A stretch of 16,145 nt of DNA from CAYUEQ01 sp964443805. GTDB lineage: Bacteria; Bacillota_I; Bacilli_A; RF39; UBA660. Each line of letters begins with the position of its first letter. The first letter of the stretch is position 1. The DNA lies in NCBI GenBank assembly GCA_964443805.1, contig CAYUEQ010000019.1:1-16145 (forward strand), in the 5' to 3' direction. The notes beneath the pieces are model-generated. The model worked only from the letters and a program-made list of their open reading frames with translations, was not told where the DNA came from and did no database searches. Below are positions 7,478-14,355 of the stretch, piece after piece. Both the position numbers and the translations under genes were made by a program.

Positions 7478-8572
7478 ATGAAAAAAAACAAAAATTTAAA
7501 AATAACTATTTTTATAGCTATCATAGCAGTCTTTATAGGTGCTAGTGGAATGTATTTAGTTATGTATAATTTTCCATTAACAGAAAGTGGAAAAACAGTG
7601 TTTAAAGATAATAAAAATGTACAAATAGTAGATGAAGGTTTAGCAGAATCAGTTGAAAAATTATATGATGCTGTAGTAGTTGTTGAAGCTTACTCTGATT
7701 TGAAACAAATATCTTCTGGTAGTGGTTTTGTTTATAAGGTTCAAAAGGACGAAGCTTATATATTAACTAACAATCATGTTATTGCAGAATCAAAAGACAT
7801 AAGAGTTACATTTCCAAATGGTGAAAACCATAAAGTTGAAATGTTAGGAAAAGAATTATATTCAGACATAGCTGTATTAAAAATTGATGCTAAGCATGTA
7901 ACGATGGTAGCAGAAATAGGTAAAAGTGAAGAAATAAGACTAGGAGATACCGTATTTGCAGTTGGAGCACCTTTAGCAAGTAAGTATTCTGGAACAGTTA
8001 CAAGAGGAATTGTTTCAGGTAAAGATCGTATGGTAGAAGTTAATTTTTCAAATACTTCTACAAGTGATTACATTATGAAAGTTGTTCAAACAGATGCAGC
8101 TATAAATTCAGGAAATAGTGGTGGACCACTTGCCAATGCTAATGGAGAAGTTATAGGAATAACGAATATGAAATTAGTTTCATCTGGTGTGGAAGGTATT
8201 GGTTTTGCAATACCAATAGAAGATGCATTAGCAGTTGTTAAAAAAATAGAAAGTGGTAAATCAGTAGATAGACCTCTTCTAGGTATTTCAATGCTAGAGT
8301 TAAATGATTTATATGGGCTATACCATAGTAATATTACAATTGATCCTAGTATAAAAAATGGTATAGCAATAGTAGAAGTTCAAAAAGACTCTTCAGCTGA
8401 TAAAGCAGGAATTATAAAAGGTGATGTCATAACTAAAATTAATGATATAAAAGTTGTTTCAATCGCTGAATTACGATACCAATTATATCGTTATGAAAGT
8501 GGAGAAGAAATAACTATTACACTAATGAGGAATAAAAAGGAAAGTACGGTTAAAGTAATTCTAAAAACATAA
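7478..8572 (+). CDS. HtrA/DegP-like membrane-anchored serine protease with PDZ domain
   Basis: A 364-residue envelope quality-control protease. A single membrane anchor (residues ~8-31) leaves the rest outside the cell. The trypsin-like domain has the catalytic triad H100 (LTNNHVIAES), D130 (YSDIAVLKID) and S214 (NSGNSGGPLAN). A C-terminal PDZ domain (~267-364) includes VEVQKDSSADKAGIIKGDVITKI. All key residues are present. The SD AAGGA lies within the last codons of the Abi_2 gene and the ATG directly follows its stop, so it is the second gene of that unit. No separate promoter is visible. It resembles HtrA/YkdA/YyxA of Bacillus; which of them cannot be decided. Confidence 0.93.
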   Translation: MKKNKNLKITIFIAIIAVFIGASGMYLVMYNFPLTESGKTVFKDNKNVQIVDEGLAESVEKLYDAVVVVEAYSDLKQISSGSGFVYKVQKDEAYILTNNHVIAESKDIRVTFPNGENHKVEMLGKELYSDIAVLKIDAKHVTMVAEIGKSEEIRLGDTVFAVGAPLASKYSGTVTRGIVSGKDRMVEVNFSNTSTSDYIMKVVQTDAAINSGNSGGPLANANGEVIGITNMKLVSSGVEGIGFAIPIEDALAVVKKIESGKSVDRPLLGISMLELNDLYGLYHSNITIDPSIKNGIAIVEVQKDSSADKAGIIKGDVITKINDIKVVSIAELRYQLYRYESGEEITITLMRNKKESTVKVILKT

Positions 8573-8626
8573 AATTTTGTTAATATGTAAAAAAATGTAA
8601 AGTTTTTAAAAATGTCGAAAAAACAA

Positions 8627-8653
8627 TTGACTTTTATATTCTTATATTATAAT
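8627..8653 (+). promoter_or_regulatory. Promoter of the structured RNA
   Basis: TTGACT (8627-8632) and TATAAT (8648-8653) are separated by 15 bp; TAATAT at 8650-8655 gives a 17-bp spacer. The start point would be near 8660, at the first predicted hairpin. Bases 8573-8626 hold nothing recognisable. Confidence 0.65.
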
Positions 8654-8659
8654 ATTAAA

Positions 8660-9002
8660 TTATCCTAAGGGGGATAAATGATTAATAGATTAAACAAAGC
8701 TAATAATCATTTCTTCCTAGCTAGGTACTTTAAGTTTAATACTGTAAAAAGTGTTAATGAATTTAAAGCAGAACCGGATTTGGGATTTCATTAAGTTGAT
8801 TGAGAAAGAAACTCTCCTGGGAAAGGTTACACTAAGTTTTGGCGAATTTAGAGTCAAATCAATAGTTATTGACGCGCGAGGATAATTGTTGATTGACGTT
8901 GTAATTACTTAGCTTCAAAAAACTCTCTAATGAGTATTTTAGCCAAATAAATGTTAGAGGATAAAGAATCTATTAAGCAAAGAGTCTTAATAGATTCTTT
9001 TT
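8660..9002 (+). ncRNA. Uncharacterised structured RNA (~340 nt) upstream of the AGCS symporter gene
   Basis: The 479-bp gap between htrA and the symporter gene is filled by a chain of perfect or near-perfect helices. They are TATCC 8661-8665/GGATA 8672-8676; AAATGATTA 8676-8684/TAATCATTT 8704-8712; CTTTAA 8728-8733/TTAAAG 8763-8768 enclosing TTAATACT 8736-8743/AGTGTTAA 8750-8757; GTTGATT 8795-8801/AATCAAT 8857-8863 enclosing ACTCT 8811-8815/AGAGT 8850-8854; AGTTAT 8864-8869/ATAATT 8882-8887 with loop GACGCGCGAGG; CTCTAA 8925-8930/TTAGAG 8954-8959 enclosing TATTT/AAATA; then a 14-bp terminator. It is not recognisable as RNase P, tmRNA, SRP, 6S, T-box, glycine or lysine riboswitch. It could be a leader of the symporter (no good promoter lies between 9003 and 9052) or a free sRNA. 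A 38-codon frame with an SD (8678-8794) lies inside it. Confidence 0.6.
8964..9002 (+). terminator. Intrinsic terminator at the end of the structured RNA
   Basis: AAGAATCTATTAAG (8964-8977) pairs perfectly over 14 bp with CTTAATAGATTCTT (8986-8999), loop CAAAGAGT, then a short T-run. It lies 50 bp before the symporter start codon, the position of an attenuator. Confidence 0.9.
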
Positions 9003-9051
9003 GATTTTAAATAAAGTAAAAGTTTAATCATAAAATTATAATGGTGATATT

Positions 9052-10323
9052 ATGTTTTTATTTATATCTGATATATTTTGGATATTTGTTACTATATTAA
9101 TTATTATAAGTGGATTATATTTTTCCTTTAAAATAAAATTTCAACACTTCAACTTTAAAAAAATACTATGTTTTTTAAAAGTTAAAGAAACTAATGGTAT
9201 ATCTCCCATTCAAACCTTAACAATGAATTTAGCGGCTAAAATTGGTGTGGGATCAATTTCTGGAATAGCAGTAGCTATTTATTTAGGAGGAGCAGGTACA
9301 GTTTTTTGGATGTGGATTACTGCTTTAGTTGCAACATCTACAACATTTTTAGAAAGTACGTATGCAGTAATATATCAAAAAAAAGATAAAAATAATATAA
9401 AAAAAGGTGGACCATGGTATTATATCCATGATGGTCTAAAGAATAAAAGACTTGCTTCTTTATATGCGGCTATAATAATTTTTGTTTTTAGTTTTGGCTT
9501 TTTGACATTACAAAGCAATACAATTGCAGTAGGTTTGGAAGAGTTTAATATAAACCCTTTGTTTATAGGCCTTTTTGTTGCTTTTCTAACAGGATTAATA
9601 ATTATTAATGGAGTTAAGTCAATAGCTTATACAACAGAGGTATTAGTACCGTTTATGGGAATTTTATATTTAATAATTTGTTTGATTATTATTTTTATTA
9701 ATATAGAATTAATACCAAGTATATTTATAAATATTTTCAAAGATGCATTTAATTTTAAAGCGGCAGGTTTTGGTTTCTTATTAACTATGATTATTGGAAT
9801 GCAAAAAGGTGTTTTTTCAAATGAAGTAGGTATTGGTACTGGAGCCATTGTAGCAGCCACTTCGAATACAAAAAATCCTATTTCACAAGGATATATTCAA
9901 TCACTAGGTATATATGTTGATACTTTAATTATAGGTACTCTTTCAGCTCTAGTTGTTATGTGTTGTGATTTTAGTAGTTTAAATATTAGTGATGTAAATG
10001 GAATAGAAGTAGTTAAATATGCATTTTCACATCAATTAGGTAACTTTGGAAATATTTTAATAACTATCATAATATTTTTATTCGCCTTTGCAACTATTAT
10101 AACTGGATACTATTATGTTGAATCTAGTTTAAAATTTTTTATTAATAAAAATAAATATGTAATTAAAGTATTAAAGATTTGTACTTTGATTTTAATTACA
10201 CTAGGAAGTATTTTATCAAGTGCATTGTTATGGAATATAACCGATTTTTTTATTGGGGTGATTGCTGTTATAAATATTTATGCAATATATAAAATTAAAA
10301 ATAGAAAACCATTGTCTATTTAA
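9052..10323 (+). CDS. Sodium:alanine/glycine symporter, AGCS family
   Basis: A 423-residue, highly hydrophobic inner-membrane protein predicted to import alanine or glycine with Na+ (or H+). Family hallmarks are IQTLTMNLAAKIGVGSISGI (~53-72, the substrate-site region; most members have G-N-I where this has G-S-I), LGGAGTVFWMWITALVATSTTFLES (78-102) and KKGGPWYYI (118-125). Further helices run to the end, finishing in a short basic tail. It is slightly shorter than the usual 440-480 residues. GGTGAT at 9043-9048 precedes the ATG. The gene follows the structured RNA and its terminator by 50 bp and may be controlled by it. The stop overlaps that of the next, convergent gene by 4 bp. Substrate preference is not decidable from sequence. 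Confidence 0.92.
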   Translation: MFLFISDIFWIFVTILIIISGLYFSFKIKFQHFNFKKILCFLKVKETNGISPIQTLTMNLAAKIGVGSISGIAVAIYLGGAGTVFWMWITALVATSTTFLESTYAVIYQKKDKNNIKKGGPWYYIHDGLKNKRLASLYAAIIIFVFSFGFLTLQSNTIAVGLEEFNINPLFIGLFVAFLTGLIIINGVKSIAYTTEVLVPFMGILYLIICLIIIFINIELIPSIFINIFKDAFNFKAAGFGFLLTMIIGMQKGVFSNEVGIGTGAIVAATSNTKNPISQGYIQSLGIYVDTLIIGTLSALVVMCCDFSSLNISDVNGIEVVKYAFSHQLGNFGNILITIIIFLFAFATIITGYYYVESSLKFFINKNKYVIKVLKICTLILITLGSILSSALLWNITDFFIGVIAVINIYAIYKIKNRKPLSI

Positions 10324-10730
10324 TCAAGATCTGTATCCATTAAATCACTATCATCAGTTTCTAAATCATCTAAATGATTTTCTATCTCATCAGTTTCTAA
10401 ATCATTTAATTCTTGATCTATCTCATCAGGATCTAGTTTGCTTAATTGTTCTTCTATATCCTCCTCATAAATTTCTTTAGAACTATCTTCATTATTTTTG
10501 TCTTCAAATTCTTTTTCGACATTTACATGTTGACCGTCTTCGGAAGTATTTACTGATTTCCAGTTAAGCGTGCCACAATCAGTACAAACTAAAGGTATTA
10601 AAACAATAGTATCTTTAGGAAGTTTTACATACTCATCACAAATTTCAGCACACAACATTCCTGTTTCTTCATCAATATAAGTTCTTACTTGTTCACTATC
10701 GTGTGAACAATCATTACAATTTTTTTCCAT
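10320..10730 (-). CDS. Small Cys-rich protein with long acidic tail, unknown function
   Basis: A 136-residue protein not recognised as a named family. Residues 1-55 hold six Cys in CxxC, CxxxC and CxxC spacing (C5/C8, C27/C31, C49/C52), which suggests a zinc-ribbon-like metal site. The segment DTIVLIPLVCTDCGTLNW looks like a beta hairpin of such a ribbon. From ~72 to the end it is strongly acidic and low in complexity, with short repeats (LETDEIENHLDDLETDD) that are also visible in the DNA. There is no signal or membrane segment, so it is probably cytoplasmic. The start is well supported by AGGAGG (AATTAGGAGGACAATT before ATG). It overlaps the tail of the symporter gene by 4 bp, convergent, and has its own promoter region to the right. 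Confidence 0.75.
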   Translation of the reverse strand: MEKNCNDCSHDSEQVRTYIDEETGMLCAEICDEYVKLPKDTIVLIPLVCTDCGTLNWKSVNTSEDGQHVNVEKEFEDKNNEDSSKEIYEEDIEEQLSKLDPDEIDQELNDLETDEIENHLDDLETDDSDLMDTDLD

Positions 10731-10845
10731 AATTGTCCTCCTAATTATATTCTTAACTATTTTAAATTAATAATACATTATTGTTTTAAATGTAAACTAG
10801 ATGCTAAATTTACATAAATTCTATTAAAATCAAGGTGTAATCTAT

Positions 10846-10851
10846 TATAAT
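10846..10851 (+). promoter_or_regulatory. -10 element of the SDR gene
   Basis: TATAAT at 10846-10851 lies 10 bp before AAAGGAG (10861-10867). The -35 is poor (ATTAAA at 10823-10828, 17-bp spacer). Confidence 0.45.
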
Positions 10852-10878
10852 GTTAAGTATAAAGGAGAATTAATAGAA

Positions 10879-11661
10879 GTGAAAAACAAAAAAATTATTA
10901 TAACTGGGGCAGGAGCAGGGATAGGTTTAGAGCTATCATTACAGATGTTATCTAAAGGTGCTCATGTTGCTGCTGTAGATCTTAATAGTGAAGGACTTAG
11001 TAATTTAGTGAAAATGTCAAATAATAACCCGAATTTAACTACTCATATAGTAGATATTAGTAATGATGAGTTATTATTAAAGTTTAAAGAAGACTATTTT
11101 AAAGCCCATCAAGTAGTAGACGGAATAATAAATAATGCAGGAATTATTCAACCATTTATTGATGTAAAAAATTTAGAAATGGATGTTGTTAACAGAGTAA
11201 TGAATGTAAATTTCTTTGCATCAGTAAAACTAACTAAAATGTTTTTACCATATTTATTAGATAGACCATCAGGTCATATTGTCAACGTTTCAAGTATGGG
11301 AGGATTCTTTCCGTTTCCAAAACAAACAATTTATGGAGCATCAAAAGCTGCATTAAAAATATTTACTGAAGGACTTTATGCAGAATTGTTAGATACAAAA
11401 GTAAAAGTTATGATCGTATTTCCAGGTGCTATTGCAACAGATATACTTAAAAATTCTAATATAGAAAATAGTAGTAGTGATAATGATAGTTCTGGTATTA
11501 AGATGTTGTCAGCTAAAGAAGCTGCAGCACAAATTATAAAAGGGATGGAAAAAAATAAATTCCAATTATATGTTGGAACTGATTCAAAAATTATGAAACT
11601 AATGTATAAATTAAATCCTAAAGGTGCAATTAGCTACATAAATAAAAAAATGAAAATGTAA
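10879..11661 (+). CDS. Short-chain dehydrogenase/reductase (SDR), NAD-type
   Basis: A classical 260-residue SDR oxidoreductase with a Rossmann fold. The cofactor loop TGAGAGIG is at 9-16. D34 at the end of the second strand (AAVDLN) favours NAD(H) over NADP(H). The structural NNAG is at 85-88, catalytic Ser 138/139 (NVSSMGG) and YGASK gives Y152 and K156. The catalytic Asn is in NVNF (~109-111). The C-terminal half has a Ser/Asn-rich insert (192-206) and ends in a basic helix. Substrate is unknown. It starts with GTG: an in-frame TAG two codons upstream excludes an earlier start, and AAAGGAG lies 11 nt upstream. It is a single-gene unit between a -10 box and a terminator. Confidence 0.93.
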   Translation: MKNKKIIITGAGAGIGLELSLQMLSKGAHVAAVDLNSEGLSNLVKMSNNNPNLTTHIVDISNDELLLKFKEDYFKAHQVVDGIINNAGIIQPFIDVKNLEMDVVNRVMNVNFFASVKLTKMFLPYLLDRPSGHIVNVSSMGGFFPFPKQTIYGASKAALKIFTEGLYAELLDTKVKVMIVFPGAIATDILKNSNIENSSSDNDSSGIKMLSAKEAAAQIIKGMEKNKFQLYVGTDSKIMKLMYKLNPKGAISYINKKMKM

Positions 11662-11668
11662 TACAAAA

Positions 11669-11698
11669 AAGGATAATCATTTGATTATCTTTACTTTT
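11669..11698 (+). terminator. Terminator of the SDR gene
   Basis: AAGGATAATC (11669-11678) pairs with GATTATCTTT (11683-11692), including one G-U pair, with loop ATTT, followed by ACTTTT. It starts 8 bp after the stop codon. Confidence 0.8.
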
Positions 11699-11701
11699 GG
11701 C

Positions 11702-11758
11702 AACATCAAAGTATTACTAGTTGATTTAAGTATAGAAACATGGTAAATTATTGATGTT
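11702..11758 (+). promoter_or_regulatory. Putative pyk promoter flanked by an inverted repeat
   Basis: TTGATT (11721-11726), 17-bp spacer, TAAATT (11744-11749) preceded by TGG. A perfect 8-bp inverted repeat, AACATCAA (11702-11709) and TTGATGTT (11751-11758), brackets these boxes. Confidence 0.45.
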
Positions 11759-11787
11759 TTTGTCATAAAAGAAGGGAGTGGAAGTAA

Positions 11788-13188
11788 ATGAAAAAAACAA
11801 AAATTATTTGTAGTATAGGTCCAGCAAGTTCAAAGTATGAAGTTATGTCTAAAATGATAGACAGCGGTATGAATGTTGCTCGTATAAACTTTTCTCATGC
11901 TACTGATAAAGAAAAAAGTAATGTAATTGAGTTAGTACAAAAAAACAATAAAGATAAAAAAAGTAATATAGCAATTTTATTTGATACAAAAGGACCTGAT
12001 TTTAGAACAGGTGTTGTTGAAAATGATGAAATCCTACTTGAAGAAGGTAAAAACATACTTATTTCATATGACGAAGTTATTGGAACTTCGAAAAAAATAA
12101 CTTTTAATTATAAAGAAGTAATAAAAGATATTGAAGTAGGAGACATTATTCTTTTAGAAGATGGATTAATGAAATTAGTAGCAGTTTCTAAAGATGAAAC
12201 AGGAATTAATTGTGATATTGCTATAGGAGGATTATTAGGAAGTCGTAAAGGAGTTAATATTCCTGGTAAGAAATTAAATTTACCATTTATAAGTTCACAG
12301 GATAAAGAAGATATTATTTATGCATGTGAACACGATGGTGACTTCTTAGCATTGTCATTTGTATCATCAAAAGAAGATATATTAGCAGCTAAAGAAATCA
12401 TTAATTCTCAAAATAATAATCGTATCCAAATTATTTCTAAAGTAGAAAGTAAAACTGCAATTGATAAAATAGATGAAATTATTGAATATAGTGATGGTAT
12501 TATGATTGCTAGAGGAGATTTAGGTGTTGAAATGCCAATGCATGAACTACCTGTTCTTCAAAAAATGATTATTAGAAAATGTCGTGAACAAGGAAAAATA
12601 TGTATTGTAGCAACTGAAATGTTAGAATCAATGAAGAAGAATGCAAGACCTACTAGAGCAGAAGTGTCAGATATAGCAAATGCGGTATTAGATGGTGCTG
12701 ATGCAGTAATGTTAAGTGGTGAGACAACAGTGGGAAAATATCCGGCTGATGCAGTTAAATATATGGCAGAAATTTGTAAAAACACAGAAAGTCATTTAGA
12801 TTATAAAAATCAACCATGCTGTATTGTAAAACCAGACATAACAAGTACAATTGCAACATGTGTTATTGATAGTGCTAACATCTTAGATGTAAAATTAATA
12901 GTAGCTGCTACTTTAAGTGGAAATACAGCTAGAAAGATTAGTACACTAAGATCTAAATCTTTAATATTAGCAGCAACACCAACAGCTGAAGTTGCTAGAT
13001 CTCTAGCGCTAAACTTTGGAGTTTATCCAATAATTGTTCCATTATATAATAGTACTGATAAAATAACTGAAAAATCTATAGCTACTGCAAAATCTTTTAT
13101 GACTTTGCATGAAAAAGATATAATTATTATAACTAGTGGATTTCCAAATAACAAATCTACAAACTTTATGAAAATAGAAGAAATATAA
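11788..13188 (+). CDS. pyk: Pyruvate kinase
   Basis: Catalyses phosphoenolpyruvate + ADP to pyruvate + ATP, the last ATP-yielding step of glycolysis, in the cytoplasm (EC 2.7.1.40). At 466 residues it is a standard bacterial enzyme without the extra C-terminal PEP-utilising domain of Bacillus and Staphylococcus enzymes. Visible are TKIICSIGPASS at the N-terminus, ARINFSH (R32, N34, S36), the B-domain region (~70-165), the signature IISKVESKTAI with catalytic K218 and E220, MIARGDLGVEMP (D244), and ATEMLESMKKNARPTRAEVSD. Small departures from consensus are DTKGPDFRTG (usually GPEIRTG) and ATEM (usually ATQM). SD GGGAGTGG lies upstream. It is a single-gene unit closed by a hairpin shared with the convergent ferritin-like gene. 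Confidence 0.97.
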   Translation: MKKTKIICSIGPASSKYEVMSKMIDSGMNVARINFSHATDKEKSNVIELVQKNNKDKKSNIAILFDTKGPDFRTGVVENDEILLEEGKNILISYDEVIGTSKKITFNYKEVIKDIEVGDIILLEDGLMKLVAVSKDETGINCDIAIGGLLGSRKGVNIPGKKLNLPFISSQDKEDIIYACEHDGDFLALSFVSSKEDILAAKEIINSQNNNRIQIISKVESKTAIDKIDEIIEYSDGIMIARGDLGVEMPMHELPVLQKMIIRKCREQGKICIVATEMLESMKKNARPTRAEVSDIANAVLDGADAVMLSGETTVGKYPADAVKYMAEICKNTESHLDYKNQPCCIVKPDITSTIATCVIDSANILDVKLIVAATLSGNTARKISTLRSKSLILAATPTAEVARSLALNFGVYPIIVPLYNSTDKITEKSIATAKSFMTLHEKDIIIITSGFPNNKSTNFMKIEEI

Positions 13189-13194
13189 TTTTAA

Positions 13195-13221
13195 AAAGAG
13201 TGATATCACTCTTTATTTTTT
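13195..13221. terminator. Bidirectional terminator between pyk and the ferritin-like gene
   Basis: AAAGAGTGATATCACTCTTT is a perfect palindrome (13195-13214) followed by ATTTTTTT on the plus strand; the minus strand reads TTTAAAA after it. The stop codon of the ferritin-like gene lies inside the palindrome. Efficient for pyk, weaker leftward. Confidence 0.85.
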
Positions 13222-13736
13222 TGCCTACTATTTTCAACATTAGCAATTGCTAATTTAAAAAATTGAATATGCGCTTCTTCATCTAAAATAATTCTTCTTA
13301 AAACAGCTTTAATATATCTATCATCTATTTGTTCTATATGTCTTTTATAGTTTTCAATGGCTATATATTCTAACCTCAAATCAGATTTTAATTGTTCTAA
13401 AATATCAAACCCATAATTAACATAATTTGATTTCCAAAATCCATCATTTGAATGATAAATAGGTTTTTCTCCTAGCAATACAATTAATTTAGCAAGAGCA
13501 TCAAAGTGTTCTGCTTCAACAAAAGCTACTTTTCTTAACATTATTGATATTTCTTTTTCTACGTCATTAAGAACATAGTGATGATATAAATATTGAGTTA
13601 TTGATGTTGCTTCGCTATGTAAACTAGCGTAGTCTTCTTTAAGTAAATTAGCATATTTTTTGTTTGGACCAACAACTCTTAACTTAGGATATGGAGCATT
13701 GCTCTTTACAAAATCTTCATATTCAACTTGTTGCAT
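13206..13736 (-). CDS. Ferritin-like di-iron protein (rubrerythrin / Mn-catalase superfamily)
   Basis: A 176-residue four-helix-bundle protein with the symmetric metal-ligand pattern of the ferritin-like superfamily: E42 (HSEATSITQYLYHHY), E74-x2-H77 (FVEAEHFDAL), E123/E128 (RLEYIAIENYKRH) and E153-x2-H156 (LDEEAHIQFF). It has no rubredoxin domain. It should bind two Fe or Mn ions and act in oxygen or peroxide detoxification or metal handling; the exact reaction is unknown. The length and pattern resemble small ferritin-like proteins common in anaerobic Firmicutes. The start is set by AGAGGTGG about 6 nt upstream. A leftward -10 TATAAT lies at 13759-13754. The gene is convergent with pyk; its stop sits in the shared hairpin. 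Confidence 0.85.
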   Translation of the reverse strand: MQQVEYEDFVKSNAPYPKLRVVGPNKKYANLLKEDYASLHSEATSITQYLYHHYVLNDVEKEISIMLRKVAFVEAEHFDALAKLIVLLGEKPIYHSNDGFWKSNYVNYGFDILEQLKSDLRLEYIAIENYKRHIEQIDDRYIKAVLRRIILDEEAHIQFFKLAIANVENSRQKNKE

Positions 13737-13769
13737 AAGACCACCTCTTGTTAATTATATTATCTTAAC

Positions 13770-13799
13770 AAAAAAAATACTTAATATATAAATTAAGTA
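13770..13799 (-). terminator. Leftward intrinsic terminator after the NUDIX remnant
   Basis: On the minus strand TACTTAAT and ATTAAGTA form a perfect 8-bp stem (13799-13792 and 13785-13778) with a 6-nt loop, followed by eight Ts (13777-13770). It lies 27 bp past the stop of the NUDIX remnant. Confidence 0.85.
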
Positions 13800-13826
13800 C
13801 ATGTTCAAATTACATTAAAGAAAGGA

Positions 13827-14306
13827 CTATTCTTTACTTTTTAAATATTCATTAAACATTGTGCATTCCATTTTTCGAGGTGCAAAATCTTCGATTTTAT
13901 CATTAATTACATCTTCTAAATATAATTTATTAACAAGTTTTACATCTTTTACTTCAGATTTTTCTAATTTAATTGTTTTTAAATCAAAATCTATTGGTAA
14001 AAAGACAACAAATGTATCAAAAAACATATTTCCTTTGATTTCTCCAGTTCTTCTTAAGCAATATAAATATTCAATATTATAATTTTCAATATCAATATTT
14101 AGTTCTTCTTTTGCTTCATTTACGAGTGTACTAAAACAACTATCATTTTCAGCAATATGACCTGCTACTGAAATATCCCACATATTTGGATATATCTTTT
14201 TGTTTTCACTTCTTTGCTGTATTAATATTTAATCTCCTACCATAACCTATAAATGAACAGCCTTATGAAAAAGATTTCCTGCTTTAGCCTCTTTTTTATC
14301 AATCAT
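13827..14306 (-). pseudogene. NUDIX hydrolase pseudogene (two in-frame nonsense codons)
   Basis: The minus strand encodes a NUDIX protein of the IPP-isomerase-like/YfcD-like kind, read in one frame from about 14306. It gives NLFHKAVHL, stop TAG (14249-14247), VMVGD, stop TAA (14231-14229), then ILIQQRSENKKIYPNMWDISVAGHI and on to the end. The expected residues at the stops are Trp (TGG to TAG) and probably Lys (AAA to TAA), each one base change. The remaining open part from ATG 14183 is 118 codons but has no SD and lacks the first strands. The NUDIX box is also eroded: G8...D14...N22-E-A-K-E-E-L-N29-I, with R to N and G to N, though Glu 23, 26 and 27 remain. The normal start is not identifiable. 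Confidence 0.8.
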
Positions 14307-14355
14307 TTTGTTTAAATATATAACTAAGATCTTATATAATAGTAAAACAAGAACA

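Noticed and set aside
8678..8794. A 38-codon open frame (MINRLNKANNHFFLARYFKF...) with AAGGGGG upstream, inside the structured RNA
   Set aside because: Its start codon lies in a 9-bp helix and most of its length is taken up by perfect stems, so RNA structure explains the sequence better. It could still be a leader peptide; ribosome profiling would decide.
8964..9002. T-box, glycine or lysine riboswitch as identity of the symporter leader
   Set aside because: The T-box core (GGGTGGNACCGCG), glycine aptamer and lysine aptamer consensus elements could not be found by eye in 8660-9002.
10280..10480. A 66-codon plus-strand frame with repeated NHLNDF/QFLNHL words
   Set aside because: It is the antisense reading of the repetitive acidic tail of the minus-strand gene and has no ribosome site.
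13827..14183. Intact 118-residue NUDIX gene starting at ATG 14183
   Set aside because: No ribosome site, missing N-terminal strands, and the matching NUDIX sequence continues upstream through two stop codons, so it is part of a pseudogene.
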